NCBI GenBank assembly: GCA_003170135.1
Contig: PMZR01000090.1
Location: forward strand, 21,061 to 71,527
DNA length: 50,467 nt
DNA from: Acidobacteriota bacterium
GTDB taxonomy: Bacteria; Acidobacteriota; Vicinamibacteria; Vicinamibacterales; Fen-181
Reading direction: 5' to 3'
Positions within the stretch are counted from its first letter, which is position 1; each line of letters begins with the position of its first letter. This document shows, one piece after another, positions 8,336 to 16,917 of the stretch. The notes beneath the pieces are model-generated. The model had not been told where the DNA came from. It was given only the letters and a program-made list of their open reading frames with translations, and made no database searches. Both the position numbers and the translations under genes were made by a program.

Positions 8336-11300
8336 TCATTCCTCGGCAGGCCGTTGGCGCGTGTCAGCTGGAATGACCTCGACCAGTTCGGCTATTACCT
8401 GCAATTCCCCTTCGTCGGCGCCGCACAGCACGATTGGCCCAAAGTCCGAATTGAAGGGCTCAAGGGTGATGGTGGTGTGTCGCCAGGAGTCGCCCGTTCG
8501 AACCTTGGTGCTCTTGTAGCGCTTGACCGTGTAGCGCTGTCCGGTTTCGGGGTCGGATGCGTCGCGAAGCTGCACGAGGACCGTCTTGCCCTGCCGGGTT
8601 CCCGAAACGGGCGCGAACAGGCAGTAGGCGCCGTCTGGGACGTTCGGTTCCATCGAATGGCCGGCGACCTGCGCCACGAACATCCCCGGTCGCAAGCGCC
8701 GGCGCGTGTCGATCGCAACCCATTCCCACGCGTTGTCCTCTACGGGCTGTGGCTGGCTGAATGCGCCCGCGGCCGCCTTCAGAGGCACCAGTGGCACACA
8801 CGTCACGTATCGCTCGTCCGGTCCGGGCTTCTGTCCCACCAACCGCAAGCCGCGCGGCAGGCCTCGTGCGGAATCAATTTGGCCGTCGCCTGGCCGCGCC
8901 GCGCGAAACCGGCGGTAGGCCTCGGACGCCATCCACCCCGTGACAATCCTCTGGAACGCCGGATCGTTCATGAACCGGACGAAGATCTCCTCGTTCTGGT
9001 CCATCCGCTCGATAAATAGCGTCTCGAGCAGGCTCTTGAAGACCAGCTCGAACTTGTCCCCCGGATTCACCTCGGCGGCCTGGCGCAAGCCCTCGTCGGC
9101 CATTGCCGCGGCCACGATCTGATCGAAGAACAGCTGATCAGCCTGCGTGAAGTCGGTTCCGAAACGCTCGTTCACGATGTCGATGAGCTGGGAAAGCGGT
9201 ATCGCCTCCTCACGGACCAGCCCGCTGCCCACTTCTGTCGGACCGTCGAGACGAGTGGCCTCGCCCTCCTTCAGAGAAATCGAGCCTTCGCTGATCTTCT
9301 GCAGCCGGTAGTACTCGAGCCGCACCTCATCGTCGAACTGGTAGGCGGCACCGCCCCGGCGATGTGGCAGCTTCGTGGCGAGATGCCGGAGGAACACGTA
9401 CAGGCGCTCGAGGTCTGAGTCCTGGTACGGGATGATCTGGCTCAGGAACGCGTACAGGTTGCGAAAGGCCTGCTGCTGCCCGCGCCAGAGTTCCGCTTCA
9501 TCCTGTTTGGCCGCGAGGAACGCCGTGAACCGCGAGACGGCCGGGTCGAGCGCCGCGTTCATGGCCTGATGGTCCATCGCGCTCTGCCGCTCCTTCGGCT
9601 TGAAGTACACGGCCGTGAAACGTTCGACCTCCTCGGCCAGGTAGATCCCGGACGCATCGAGTTCCGCCTTGATCTGGTACATGCGGGCGGGATCGACCTG
9701 CTCGCCCATCTCCGCACCTTCGTAGTAGGTCTTGAAGGCTTCTCGGATCTCCTCGCGATCGTTCACGAAATCCAGGACGAACGTATCCTCCTTCAGCGGA
9801 TGCGTGCGGTTGAGGCGCGAGAGCGTCTGCACCGCCTGAATGCCAGCCAGCCTCTTGTCCACGTACATCGTGTGAAGCAGCGGCTGGTCGAAGCCTGTCT
9901 GGTACTTCTCAGCGACGAGCAGCACGCGGTATTCCTGGGTCGCGAACCTCTCGGGCAGTTCCTTCTCCCGGATCCCGTTGTTCATGCCGGGCTCGGTATA
10001 GGTCACGTCAGGAAGCTCGTCATCGGTGACCGTTCCGGAGAAAGCGACGAGCGTCTTGATCGCATAGCCCTTCGCCTTGATGTAGCGATCGAAGCTCTGC
10101 TTCAAGCGGACCGCTTCGAGCCGTGACCCCGTGACCACCATCGCCTTCGCGCGGCCGCCGATCTTGTGTCGGGTGACGCCGTTGAAGTGCTCGACCATCA
10201 CCTCGGTCTTCTGGGCGATGTTGTGCGGATGCAGCTTCATGAACCTGGCGAGCGCGCGGGCCGCTTTCTTCCGCTCGACGTTCGGATCGTCGTCGCAGGC
10301 CTTGAGGAGCTGGAAGTAGGTGGAATAGCTCGTGTAGTTCTTCAACACGTCGAGGATGAACTCCTCCTCGATCGCCTGCCGCATCGTGTACCGGTGGGCC
10401 GGCTGCCCGTCCTTGCCGAACACCGCCAGCGTCTTGTGCTTCGGCGTCGCCGTGAACGCGAAGAAGCTGATATTCGCCTGGCGCCCGCGCCGGGCCATGC
10501 TGCGGAACAGCTCCTCCATGTCCTCGAGCCCCTCTTCGGCCGCCTGGCGGGCGGCCTGCTGGCGGAGGTCCTCGCCGCCGAGCAACCCCTTGAGGTCCGC
10601 GGCGGCCTCACCTCCCTGGGAACTGTGCGCTTCGTCGATGATGACGGCACAACGGCGGGTGGGCAGCGTTCCCGTGGACGCCTCGCTCCGCTCCTTCGCC
10701 ATCTTGAGCAATTGGCGCGAGACAAAGGGGAACTTCTGCAGTGTCGTGATGATGACGGGAACCGCGTTCTCGAGCGCCTCCGCCAGTTGGCGCGAGCTCT
10801 CGTCGATCCGCTGGACCACGCCGCGTTTATGCTCGAACTGGTAGATGGTGTCCTGCAGTTGCTGGTCGAGCACGATCCGGTCGGTGACGACAATCACGCT
10901 GTCGAACACGCGCTCGTTGCGGCCGTCGTGCAGCGACGCCAGCCGGTGCGTCAGCCAGCCGATCGTGTTGCTCTTGCCGCTCCCCGCTGAGTGCTCAACG
11001 AGGTAGTTGTGGCCGACACCGTCCTTACGGGCGGCGGCCACGAGCAGGCGAACGGCTTCCATCTGGTGATACCGCGGGAAGATCATCGTTTCCCGTTTCA
11101 CCTTCCGGCCCTGGTCGTCGCGCTTCTCCTCCACCTGGAGGTGGATGAAGCGAGCCAGCAGATCCAGGAAGCTGTCGCGCCGGAGGACGTCTTCCCAGAG
11201 ATACGCGGTCCGGTAGCTGCGCCCCGCCGGATCCGGCGGGTTCCCCGCACCCCCGTCGCAGCCCTTGTTGAAGGGCAGAAAGTGCGTTGCGTTTCCCGCG

Positions 11301-11905
11301 AGCCGCGTCGTCATCAGGACGGAATCGGTGTCGACGGCAAAGTGCACGAGCGTACGCCGCTTGAACTCGAAGATCGGCTCGCGGGGATCCCGGTCGTCCA
11401 TGTACTGCCGCCGCGCGTTCTCGATGTCCTGCCCGGTGAGCGCGTTCTTGAGCTCGAGCGTGGCGACGGGGATGCCGTTCAGGCTGAGGGTGACATCGAC
11501 GGACTGTTCCGAACGCGGGGAGAAGTGCAGTTGCCTTGTGAGACCGACTCGGTTCGCGGCGTACCGCGCCTCGAGCTCCGGGTTCAGCTCGTGGGCGGCC
11601 TTGAAAAACGCGATGTGCAACGTGCGCCCGTAGCACTTGAAGCCATGGCGTAGCGTCGCGAGCGAGCCGTTGGCGTCCATCCACTTGCACAGGTCGTCCA
11701 GAATCTGCTCGCCCGTTCTCGCCCCGTGCAGCGCTTCCAGCTTGGCCCATTCCTTCGGCTGCGTCTCGCGGATGAAGGCGAGCACCGCCTCCGGGAAGAT
11801 CGCGCGCTCGCGGTCGAAGCCGTCGCGGTCCACATGCACATAGCCGCTGACCAGCAAATGGGACTCGATCACCGTCTCGAACGCCGCCTCGGTTGTGTAG
11901 GTCAT
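8336..11905 (-). CDS. hsdR: Type I restriction R subunit with C-terminal S24/LexA-like protease domain
   Basis: 1189 residues. Residues 1 to about 1010 are HsdR: an N-terminal nuclease domain with the E151-L-K153 part of the PD-(D/E)xK site, a Walker A motif (HSAGSGK311S), the DEAH box at 424-427 and later helicase motifs, including QTGFDQP and QTLSRLNRT. They form the DNA-translocating and cutting subunit used with HsdM and HsdS. About residues 1034-1189 form an extra domain of the LexA/CI/UmuD (peptidase S24) type. It has an Ala1046-Gly1047 bond in KAAAG, S1084 in GHSMEP and K1128 in TVKRY. The ATG at 11905 overlaps the stop of the upstream DUF4411 gene as ATGA. The fusion lies in one uninterrupted frame. 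Confidence 0.93.
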   Translation of the reverse strand: MTYTTEAAFETVIESHLLVSGYVHVDRDGFDRERAIFPEAVLAFIRETQPKEWAKLEALHGARTGEQILDDLCKWMDANGSLATLRHGFKCYGRTLHIAFFKAAHELNPELEARYAANRVGLTRQLHFSPRSEQSVDVTLSLNGIPVATLELKNALTGQDIENARRQYMDDRDPREPIFEFKRRTLVHFAVDTDSVLMTTRLAGNATHFLPFNKGCDGGAGNPPDPAGRSYRTAYLWEDVLRRDSFLDLLARFIHLQVEEKRDDQGRKVKRETMIFPRYHQMEAVRLLVAAARKDGVGHNYLVEHSAGSGKSNTIGWLTHRLASLHDGRNERVFDSVIVVTDRIVLDQQLQDTIYQFEHKRGVVQRIDESSRQLAEALENAVPVIITTLQKFPFVSRQLLKMAKERSEASTGTLPTRRCAVIIDEAHSSQGGEAAADLKGLLGGEDLRQQAARQAAEEGLEDMEELFRSMARRGRQANISFFAFTATPKHKTLAVFGKDGQPAHRYTMRQAIEEEFILDVLKNYTSYSTYFQLLKACDDDPNVERKKAARALARFMKLHPHNIAQKTEVMVEHFNGVTRHKIGGRAKAMVVTGSRLEAVRLKQSFDRYIKAKGYAIKTLVAFSGTVTDDELPDVTYTEPGMNNGIREKELPERFATQEYRVLLVAEKYQTGFDQPLLHTMYVDKRLAGIQAVQTLSRLNRTHPLKEDTFVLDFVNDREEIREAFKTYYEGAEMGEQVDPARMYQIKAELDASGIYLAEEVERFTAVYFKPKERQSAMDHQAMNAALDPAVSRFTAFLAAKQDEAELWRGQQQAFRNLYAFLSQIIPYQDSDLERLYVFLRHLATKLPHRRGGAAYQFDDEVRLEYYRLQKISEGSISLKEGEATRLDGPTEVGSGLVREEAIPLSQLIDIVNERFGTDFTQADQLFFDQIVAAAMADEGLRQAAEVNPGDKFELVFKSLLETLFIERMDQNEEIFVRFMNDPAFQRIVTGWMASEAYRRFRAARPGDGQIDSARGLPRGLRLVGQKPGPDERYVTCVPLVPLKAAAGAFSQPQPVEDNAWEWVAIDTRRRLRPGMFVAQVAGHSMEPNVPDGAYCLFAPVSGTRQGKTVLVQLRDASDPETGQRYTVKRYKSTKVRTGDSWRHTTITLEPFNSDFGPIVLCGADEGELQVIAELVEVIPADTRQRPAEE

Positions 11906-12396
11906 GCCTGCGGCCCGAGAACGAATCGGGCCCGTTCGCGCCGGAGCATCTCGAACGGGCTCATGCACTTGATGCCGAGACCGATGCAGGCGTCGGGGAT
12001 CTTGATCTTGCGGGTAGACGCCGAGGGCACTTCGTGCGTCACGACGGTGTGGTTGCCGGCCTGCGCCTGGGCGACGAGGTAGTAGTCGGCCACCTGGAGG
12101 AACGTGCTCACGGCGGCGGGCTCGTAGCCATGGCCGGTGGCCCATGCGCTGACCGCCGCGAGGGCCGGGAAGACCGCCGCGTCGGGCCGGAGAAAGAACC
12201 CGGCGCCACGCGCGGCCGCCCACGCGGACAGATCATCCGCGAGCGCTTGGACCTCGTCGCCAACCTTCTCGACGCTGAACACCGTCCCCGCGCTGTTGCT
12301 CTGAACGAGCCACTGCCAGAATGCAGGGCAGAAATCGAGGCCGTAGTGCAGGTTCTTGGCGGAGATGAACACGTTCGCGTCGAGCAGATAGGCCAT
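11902..12396 (-). CDS. DUF4411 PIN-like toxin candidate
   Basis: 164-residue protein beginning [11 protein letters not shown], the first acidic motif of PIN-fold ribonucleases. Later acidic and polar residues ([26 protein letters not shown]) fit the DUF4411 family. Such proteins are commonly encoded next to XRE-ImmA/IrrE proteins and are predicted RNA-cleaving toxins. It starts at 12396 as TGATG, overlapping the stop of the XRE-ImmA gene by one base, and ends overlapping hsdR, so expression should be translationally coupled to both. Its insertion inside a type I restriction operon suggests an anti-loss or abortive-infection arm. Nuclease activity is inferred from the family. Confidence 0.8.
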   Translation of the reverse strand: MAYLLDANVFISAKNLHYGLDFCPAFWQWLVQSNSAGTVFSVEKVGDEVQALADDLSAWAAARGAGFFLRPDAAVFPALAAVSAWATGHGYEPAAVSTFLQVADYYLVAQAQAGNHTVVTHEVPSASTRKIKIPDACIGLGIKCMSPFEMLRRERARFVLGPQA

Positions 12397-13544
12397 CAGG
12401 CCTGCACTCCGAGGCTGCGGCCGAGATCGCGGAACGTCGCCATCTTCCGGAATCCGAGAAGGCGGAACGCTTCGGTGAACGACGACCGTCCCTCCAGCGT
12501 GCTCGCGACCAGCGCGCGAGCGAAGCGCTTGCCGACGCGGGCGCCAAGCGTCAGGTAGAAGTCGCCGCCGCTTCCCTTGCGCAGCCCGCGAAGGTGTCGC
12601 ACCTCGGCCTCGTAGGCGGCCCAGAACTGCTGCGGCGTGAGGGCACCGGCGTCGTGCAGCCGCCGCAGAATCACGAGGCTGCTCACCTTGAAGCGACCGG
12701 CCAGTCGGAGCATCTCGCCGGACAGCTCCGAATCGGGCCGATAATCGGTCCGGAGGGCAGCCGACGGCACGAGCAGTTCGGCGGCACCCTGGTTACACCA
12801 ACGCTCGACCCGATGCGTCGGAGACGCGCCCGGCGCCGCGTCCGACAGTGCGGATTCGCCGAGCCAGATGTGCGCCATCTCGTGCGCCAGCGTGAACATT
12901 TGGGCCGCCTTCGTATCGGCCCCGTTGATGAACACCAGCGGCGCGACCGGATCCGACAGCGTGAACCCGCGGAACTCATCCGGATCGAGCTTCCGGCGAT
13001 TGTTGCTGCCGACGACGCCGCTCACCATGACGAGGACGCCGAGCGCATCCGCCTGCTCGATGAATCGGCGCAGGGCATCGGTCCAGGTGGGCATCTGCCG
13101 CCGGGCTTCCAGGTCGAAGCCGAGCGCCGCTCGCATGCTTGCGGCCGTGACGTCCACGTCGTCCGTCACGCGCGCCGATCCGACGAACGCGAGGCGTTCC
13201 TCGCCCGACGCGCGCGCGAAGTCGCGGTACCACTCCTGGCGCTGTTGACAGATGTACAGGGTGTCCAGCAGGTCCGGGCTCGGGCGTGCAGGCTGTTCGG
13301 CACGCAGCGTCCGGAAGTCCGGAATCGGCACGCGCTCGACCGGTGGTTGGGGAAGGAACAGGTACCCGACGGGCGCGTGAGTGGCCTGGGCAAAGCGTTC
13401 GAGCTGCTTGAGCGTGGGCGCGGCCTCGCCACGCTCCCAGGCGGAGAACTGGGGGACGCGACGCGCGAGCACACCGGCGCTCAATCCGGCCCGCTCGGCG
13501 GCCCAGCGCAGCAGCTCCGGTTTCACCTCGACTCGCATCGTCAC
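12396..13544 (-). CDS. XRE HTH - ImmA/IrrE metalloprotease regulator
   Basis: 382 residues. The N-terminal 65 or so form an XRE helix-turn-helix (SAGVLARRVPQFSAWERGEAAPTLKQ is split across its recognition region). A central zinc-protease domain carries H221-E-M-A-H225 in TLAHEMAHIWLGE, the ImmA/IrrE (COG2856) signature. Known relatives cleave a phage repressor (ImmA) or the DdrO repressor after DNA damage (IrrE/PprI). Paired with DUF4411 it is the predicted antitoxin or regulator. Either the GTG at 13544 or the ATG at 13538 could be the start. The GAGAG ribosome site fits the GTG slightly better. It lies 14 bases after the hsdS stop and overlaps the next gene by one base. Confidence 0.88.
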   Translation of the reverse strand: MTMRVEVKPELLRWAAERAGLSAGVLARRVPQFSAWERGEAAPTLKQLERFAQATHAPVGYLFLPQPPVERVPIPDFRTLRAEQPARPSPDLLDTLYICQQRQEWYRDFARASGEERLAFVGSARVTDDVDVTAASMRAALGFDLEARRQMPTWTDALRRFIEQADALGVLVMVSGVVGSNNRRKLDPDEFRGFTLSDPVAPLVFINGADTKAAQMFTLAHEMAHIWLGESALSDAAPGASPTHRVERWCNQGAAELLVPSAALRTDYRPDSELSGEMLRLAGRFKVSSLVILRRLHDAGALTPQQFWAAYEAEVRHLRGLRKGSGGDFYLTLGARVGKRFARALVASTLEGRSSFTEAFRLLGFRKMATFRDLGRSLGVQA

Positions 13545-13558
13545 AGGCAGCTCTCGTT

Positions 13559-14893
13559 CTATCCGGCGGTCGCGGCCTCAGTGTAATGCCCGGCCTGCCG
13601 GACATCAATCTTTCCGGTGACCGCCGCCGCGATCAGCGCTGCGCGGCGCTCCTTGAGCAGCGCGATGGTGCGCTCGGTGGCGGCGCGAAGCGCATCGAGC
13701 TTCCTCGTTTCAGCGTCGATGTAAGCCACGATTCCGTGCTGCTCCGGGAGCGGGGGAATGGGGATCGGCAGTTCCTTCACGTTTGTTGCGGAAATGGACG
13801 CGAGGTTCGTCGACTGTTTTCCGCGGCTCTCGAGAAACGCCTTGGCGCCGTCAGATGACGTCCAGGCGTTCACCCAATGCGGCAATACGCGGTGCCACTC
13901 TCTCGGACGCACCGCGAACACATGGTTCTGATGAAGGCAAGGAGCTATCTGACCCTCCCAGACGCAGCCCCGGCCGAGCTTGTCCGCGTCTCCCCCTTCG
14001 TTCATCAGCACGTCGCCGACGGCAAGGACACATGCCTGCGCCTCGGATTGCGGCACCAGGACTGTCGCTACGTCAGACAGATCGAGATGGCCGTCTTTCA
14101 CATTGGCGACTCGGAGGTAGGGCAGCTCGATCAGCGGTGACGCACCATAGTTCTTTCCCAGCGCCACCCCGCCACGCACGTCGGCCACGAACTTCAGCCG
14201 GGTGACGGTCCAGTGGCTCGGGACTGCAGTGAGCCAGGGAACACCCGAGTCGCTCAGACATGCGGCATGGTCGAGACCTCGCGTGACCGCCCGCGTGATG
14301 AGCGCCCGGCGCTTCTCAGCGAGCAGCGCAAGCCACCGCTCCTTCGCCGCCACGAGCCCATCCAGGCGCGTTGTCTCGCGATCAAGATAATCGGCGATCG
14401 CACGCTGCTCCTCAACCGGTGGCGCCGGATAGCGGACGACCCGCAGCTTCTCGGCCGTGAGATGCTGAATCGTGCTTGCAACGGCCTGCGCGAACACGCC
14501 ACTGTCGACGGCCATCCGCATGAAATATCGGAAGAAGCGTGGATCGTCGGCGTCGGTTATTGGACGCAGGCGGTGTATGGCCTTTTGGAAGTAGCATTCG
14601 GCGAGATCGCCACTCCATATCGCCGTGCGGCCGACTTCCCCACCCTCGCAAACGAGAAGGTCGCCCTTGCGCAGCGAGTACGTCTCCCGGTCCCCGTCGT
14701 CGAAATCCATCTCGGGCAGATCGGCGGTGTTGACGCCACGCCACTGCACATCCACGTTCCGAAGGTAGGGCGCCAGGCGGGTCCCGGCGATCCGCTTCTC
14801 GTCGAGCATCTTCCCAAGCTGCACGGAGAAGCGTGCGTACACAGGGGGAATCAGCCATCGCTGCGGCACGGCAGCTAACAGGTCGCTGCTCAC
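13559..14893 (-). CDS. hsdS: Type I restriction specificity subunit
   Basis: 444 residues with the standard two-fold architecture: a target-recognition domain (about 1-160), a central coiled-coil conserved region (EEQRAIADYLDRET, then the helix to about 225), a second target-recognition domain (to about 385) and a distal conserved region (PLPEQHGIVAYIDAET). It sets the bipartite DNA sequence methylated by HsdM and cut by HsdR. The start is the GTG at 14893, whose GTGA overlaps the TGA of hsdM. A GGGGGAGG site lies about 6 bases upstream within hsdM. The large open frame upstream of this point is a shadow of hsdM. The target sequence cannot be predicted here. Confidence 0.92.
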   Translation of the reverse strand: MSSDLLAAVPQRWLIPPVYARFSVQLGKMLDEKRIAGTRLAPYLRNVDVQWRGVNTADLPEMDFDDGDRETYSLRKGDLLVCEGGEVGRTAIWSGDLAECYFQKAIHRLRPITDADDPRFFRYFMRMAVDSGVFAQAVASTIQHLTAEKLRVVRYPAPPVEEQRAIADYLDRETTRLDGLVAAKERWLALLAEKRRALITRAVTRGLDHAACLSDSGVPWLTAVPSHWTVTRLKFVADVRGGVALGKNYGASPLIELPYLRVANVKDGHLDLSDVATVLVPQSEAQACVLAVGDVLMNEGGDADKLGRGCVWEGQIAPCLHQNHVFAVRPREWHRVLPHWVNAWTSSDGAKAFLESRGKQSTNLASISATNVKELPIPIPPLPEQHGIVAYIDAETRKLDALRAATERTIALLKERRAALIAAAVTGKIDVRQAGHYTEAATAG

Positions 14894-16878
14894 TCCGTCA
14901 CCTCCCCCAAGAGGCGCAGGATCTCCGCTTCCGCCAACTTCAGCTCCGCGTCGATCTCCTCGAGCGCCCGCGGCGGCGTGTACTTGTAGAAGTGGCGGTT
15001 GAAGTTGATCTCGTACCCGAGCTTGTCCTTGCTGCGGTCCATCCACGCGTCCGGAACGTGCGGGCGCACTTCGCGGTCGAAGTACGCATCGATATCTTCC
15101 TTCAGCGGCACGTTCTCGAAGTCGCGCAGGTCCGCATCAGGCTCGTAGGTGTCGTTCCCGGACGTCGCCGCGACGGGTTCCGCTTCCGGGTCCTTCGTCG
15201 TGAACAGGCTCCGGAACAGCTTGTGCTGCGGCGCCTTCCAGCCGGACTTGCGTTCGTGCAGCAGATCTTCGACCCGTACGCGCACCGCGTTCCAGTCGCG
15301 GCTCGGCTCCGGGCCAAGGGCCTCTTCAATCGCCTCCACGTCCTCGAGGCGGTCCGGGTGCGCCTCGACGAAGGCAGCCTTCGCCTCGGCCGTCACCTGG
15401 AACCGCAAGCGCAGCGGCCGCTCGACGGTGACGCGCGTGTACCCGAAATCAGCGTTGTCGAAGATCTTCGAGGTGTCGCCGCTGGCGACATCGCCGTACA
15501 GTCGGACGATCTCGGCGATCTGGTCGCGGCCGTCCTCCTTCTCGCCGATCTTGCGCCGCTTGTCACCCAGGCTCCGGCGCATGGGCACGTGGAACTCGCG
15601 GGCGTCGAGGAGCTGAATCTTCCCTTTCCTGCCCTTTTCCTTCCGGTTCGTGACGATCCAGACGTAGGTGCCGATGCCGGTGTTGTAGAACATCTGCTCG
15701 GGCAGCGCGATGACCGCCTCGAGCCAGTCGTTCTCAATAATCCACTTGCGGATGTCGCTCTCGCCCGAGCCCGCGCCGCCGGTGAAGAGCGGCGAACCGC
15801 TGAAGACGATGGCCAGGCGCGAGCCGTGCTTGTGCTCGGCGGGCCGCACCGGCTCGAACTTGCTGATCATGTGCTGCAGGAAGAGCAGCGCGCCGTCGTT
15901 GACGCGCGGCAACCCGGCACCGAACCGGCCCTCGTGCCCGCGCGTGTCATGCTCTTTCTGAATCTCCCGCTGCTGCTTCTTCCAGTCGACGCCGAAGGGC
16001 GGATTCGCCAGCAGGTAGTCGTACGTCTCGCCCGAGAACTGGTCGTCGGTGAAGCTGTCGCCAAAGCGGACGTTGTCGCCGACGCCGTTGTGGTCCACGT
16101 GCTTCATCAGCATGTCGGACGCGGCCGTGGCGAACGCCCGCTTGTTGTAGTCCTGGCCGTAGACGTAGAGCCGGGCCGCGGAGTGGTGTTCGCGGAGGTA
16201 GTTCTGTGCCTCGGCCAGCATGCCGCCCGTGCCGCACGCCGGGTCCAGCAGCTTCCGCACGGTGCCCGGAGTCGCGAGCAGCCGGTCGTCACGGATGAAC
16301 AGGATGTTGACCATGAGCCGGATCACTTCCCGGGGCGTGAAGTGATCGCCGGCCGTCTCGTTCGCCAGCTCGTTGAACCGCCGAATCAGGTTCTCGAAGA
16401 TCAGCCCCATCTGCTCGTTGGGGACGGCCGCCGGGTGCAGATCCACGTCGCAGAACTTCGAGACCACGAGGTAGAGGATGTTCGCCTCGCGCATCTTCTC
16501 GATCTCGTTCTCGAACTCGAAGAACTCGAAGATGCATCGCACGTTCGCCGAGAAGCCCTTGATGTAGCTCACCAGGTGCTTTTCGATGTGGTCGGGATCG
16601 CCCTTCAATCTCGCGAAATCGAGCGGCGAGTGGTTGTGGAACCGTTGCCCCGCGGTCTTGTTGAGGAGCCCGTCGAGCGCATCGGCGGTGAGCTTCCCGC
16701 CCTTGCGCCTCTCGTACTCGGCCAGCGTTTTGGCCTTGGTACTTGCCAGCACGCAGTCGAATCGCCGCAGGACGGTCATGGGCAGCATGACCCGTTCGTA
16801 CTGCGGCGGTCGGTACGGCCCGCGCAGCAGATCGGCAATCTGCCAGATCAGTGTCGAGAAGTAGTTGTGGTCAGGCAT
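14890..16878 (-). CDS. hsdM: Type I DNA methyltransferase subunit
   Basis: 662 residues. An N-terminal helical domain (HsdM_N; ADLLRGPYRPPQYERVMLPM) precedes the N6-adenine methyltransferase domain, which has SAM-binding motif I D212-PACGTGG and the catalytic N292-P-P-F295. The C-terminal region is long, as in many HsdM proteins, and ends with the helix contacting HsdS. It is the first gene of the operon hsdM-hsdS-XRE/ImmA-DUF4411-hsdR. The ATG at 16878 begins MPDHNYF. The ribosome site is weak (CGACCACG). Only 38 bases separate it from the end of the upstream VPS10-like gene, so a promoter in that gap or read-through must serve it. Confidence 0.94.
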   Translation of the reverse strand: MPDHNYFSTLIWQIADLLRGPYRPPQYERVMLPMTVLRRFDCVLASTKAKTLAEYERRKGGKLTADALDGLLNKTAGQRFHNHSPLDFARLKGDPDHIEKHLVSYIKGFSANVRCIFEFFEFENEIEKMREANILYLVVSKFCDVDLHPAAVPNEQMGLIFENLIRRFNELANETAGDHFTPREVIRLMVNILFIRDDRLLATPGTVRKLLDPACGTGGMLAEAQNYLREHHSAARLYVYGQDYNKRAFATAASDMLMKHVDHNGVGDNVRFGDSFTDDQFSGETYDYLLANPPFGVDWKKQQREIQKEHDTRGHEGRFGAGLPRVNDGALLFLQHMISKFEPVRPAEHKHGSRLAIVFSGSPLFTGGAGSGESDIRKWIIENDWLEAVIALPEQMFYNTGIGTYVWIVTNRKEKGRKGKIQLLDAREFHVPMRRSLGDKRRKIGEKEDGRDQIAEIVRLYGDVASGDTSKIFDNADFGYTRVTVERPLRLRFQVTAEAKAAFVEAHPDRLEDVEAIEEALGPEPSRDWNAVRVRVEDLLHERKSGWKAPQHKLFRSLFTTKDPEAEPVAATSGNDTYEPDADLRDFENVPLKEDIDAYFDREVRPHVPDAWMDRSKDKLGYEINFNRHFYKYTPPRALEEIDAELKLAEAEILRLLGEVTE

Positions 16879-16893
16879 CGTGGTCGGTTGTTC

Positions 16894-16917
16894 GGGCGCG
16901 GGCGTGACACCGCGCCC
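16894..16917 (-). terminator. GC-rich hairpin at the VPS10/hsdM junction
   Basis: GGGCGCG (16894-16900) pairs exactly with CGCGCCC (16911-16917) around a 10-base loop, next to the stop codon of the VPS10-like gene. No T-run follows. It could weakly terminate or insulate the restriction operon from the gene upstream. Confidence 0.3.

Noticed and set aside
14894..15046. N-terminal extension of hsdS into hsdM
   Set aside because: The extension overlaps the conserved end of hsdM in another frame, and the GTGA overlap start at 14893 fits the family.
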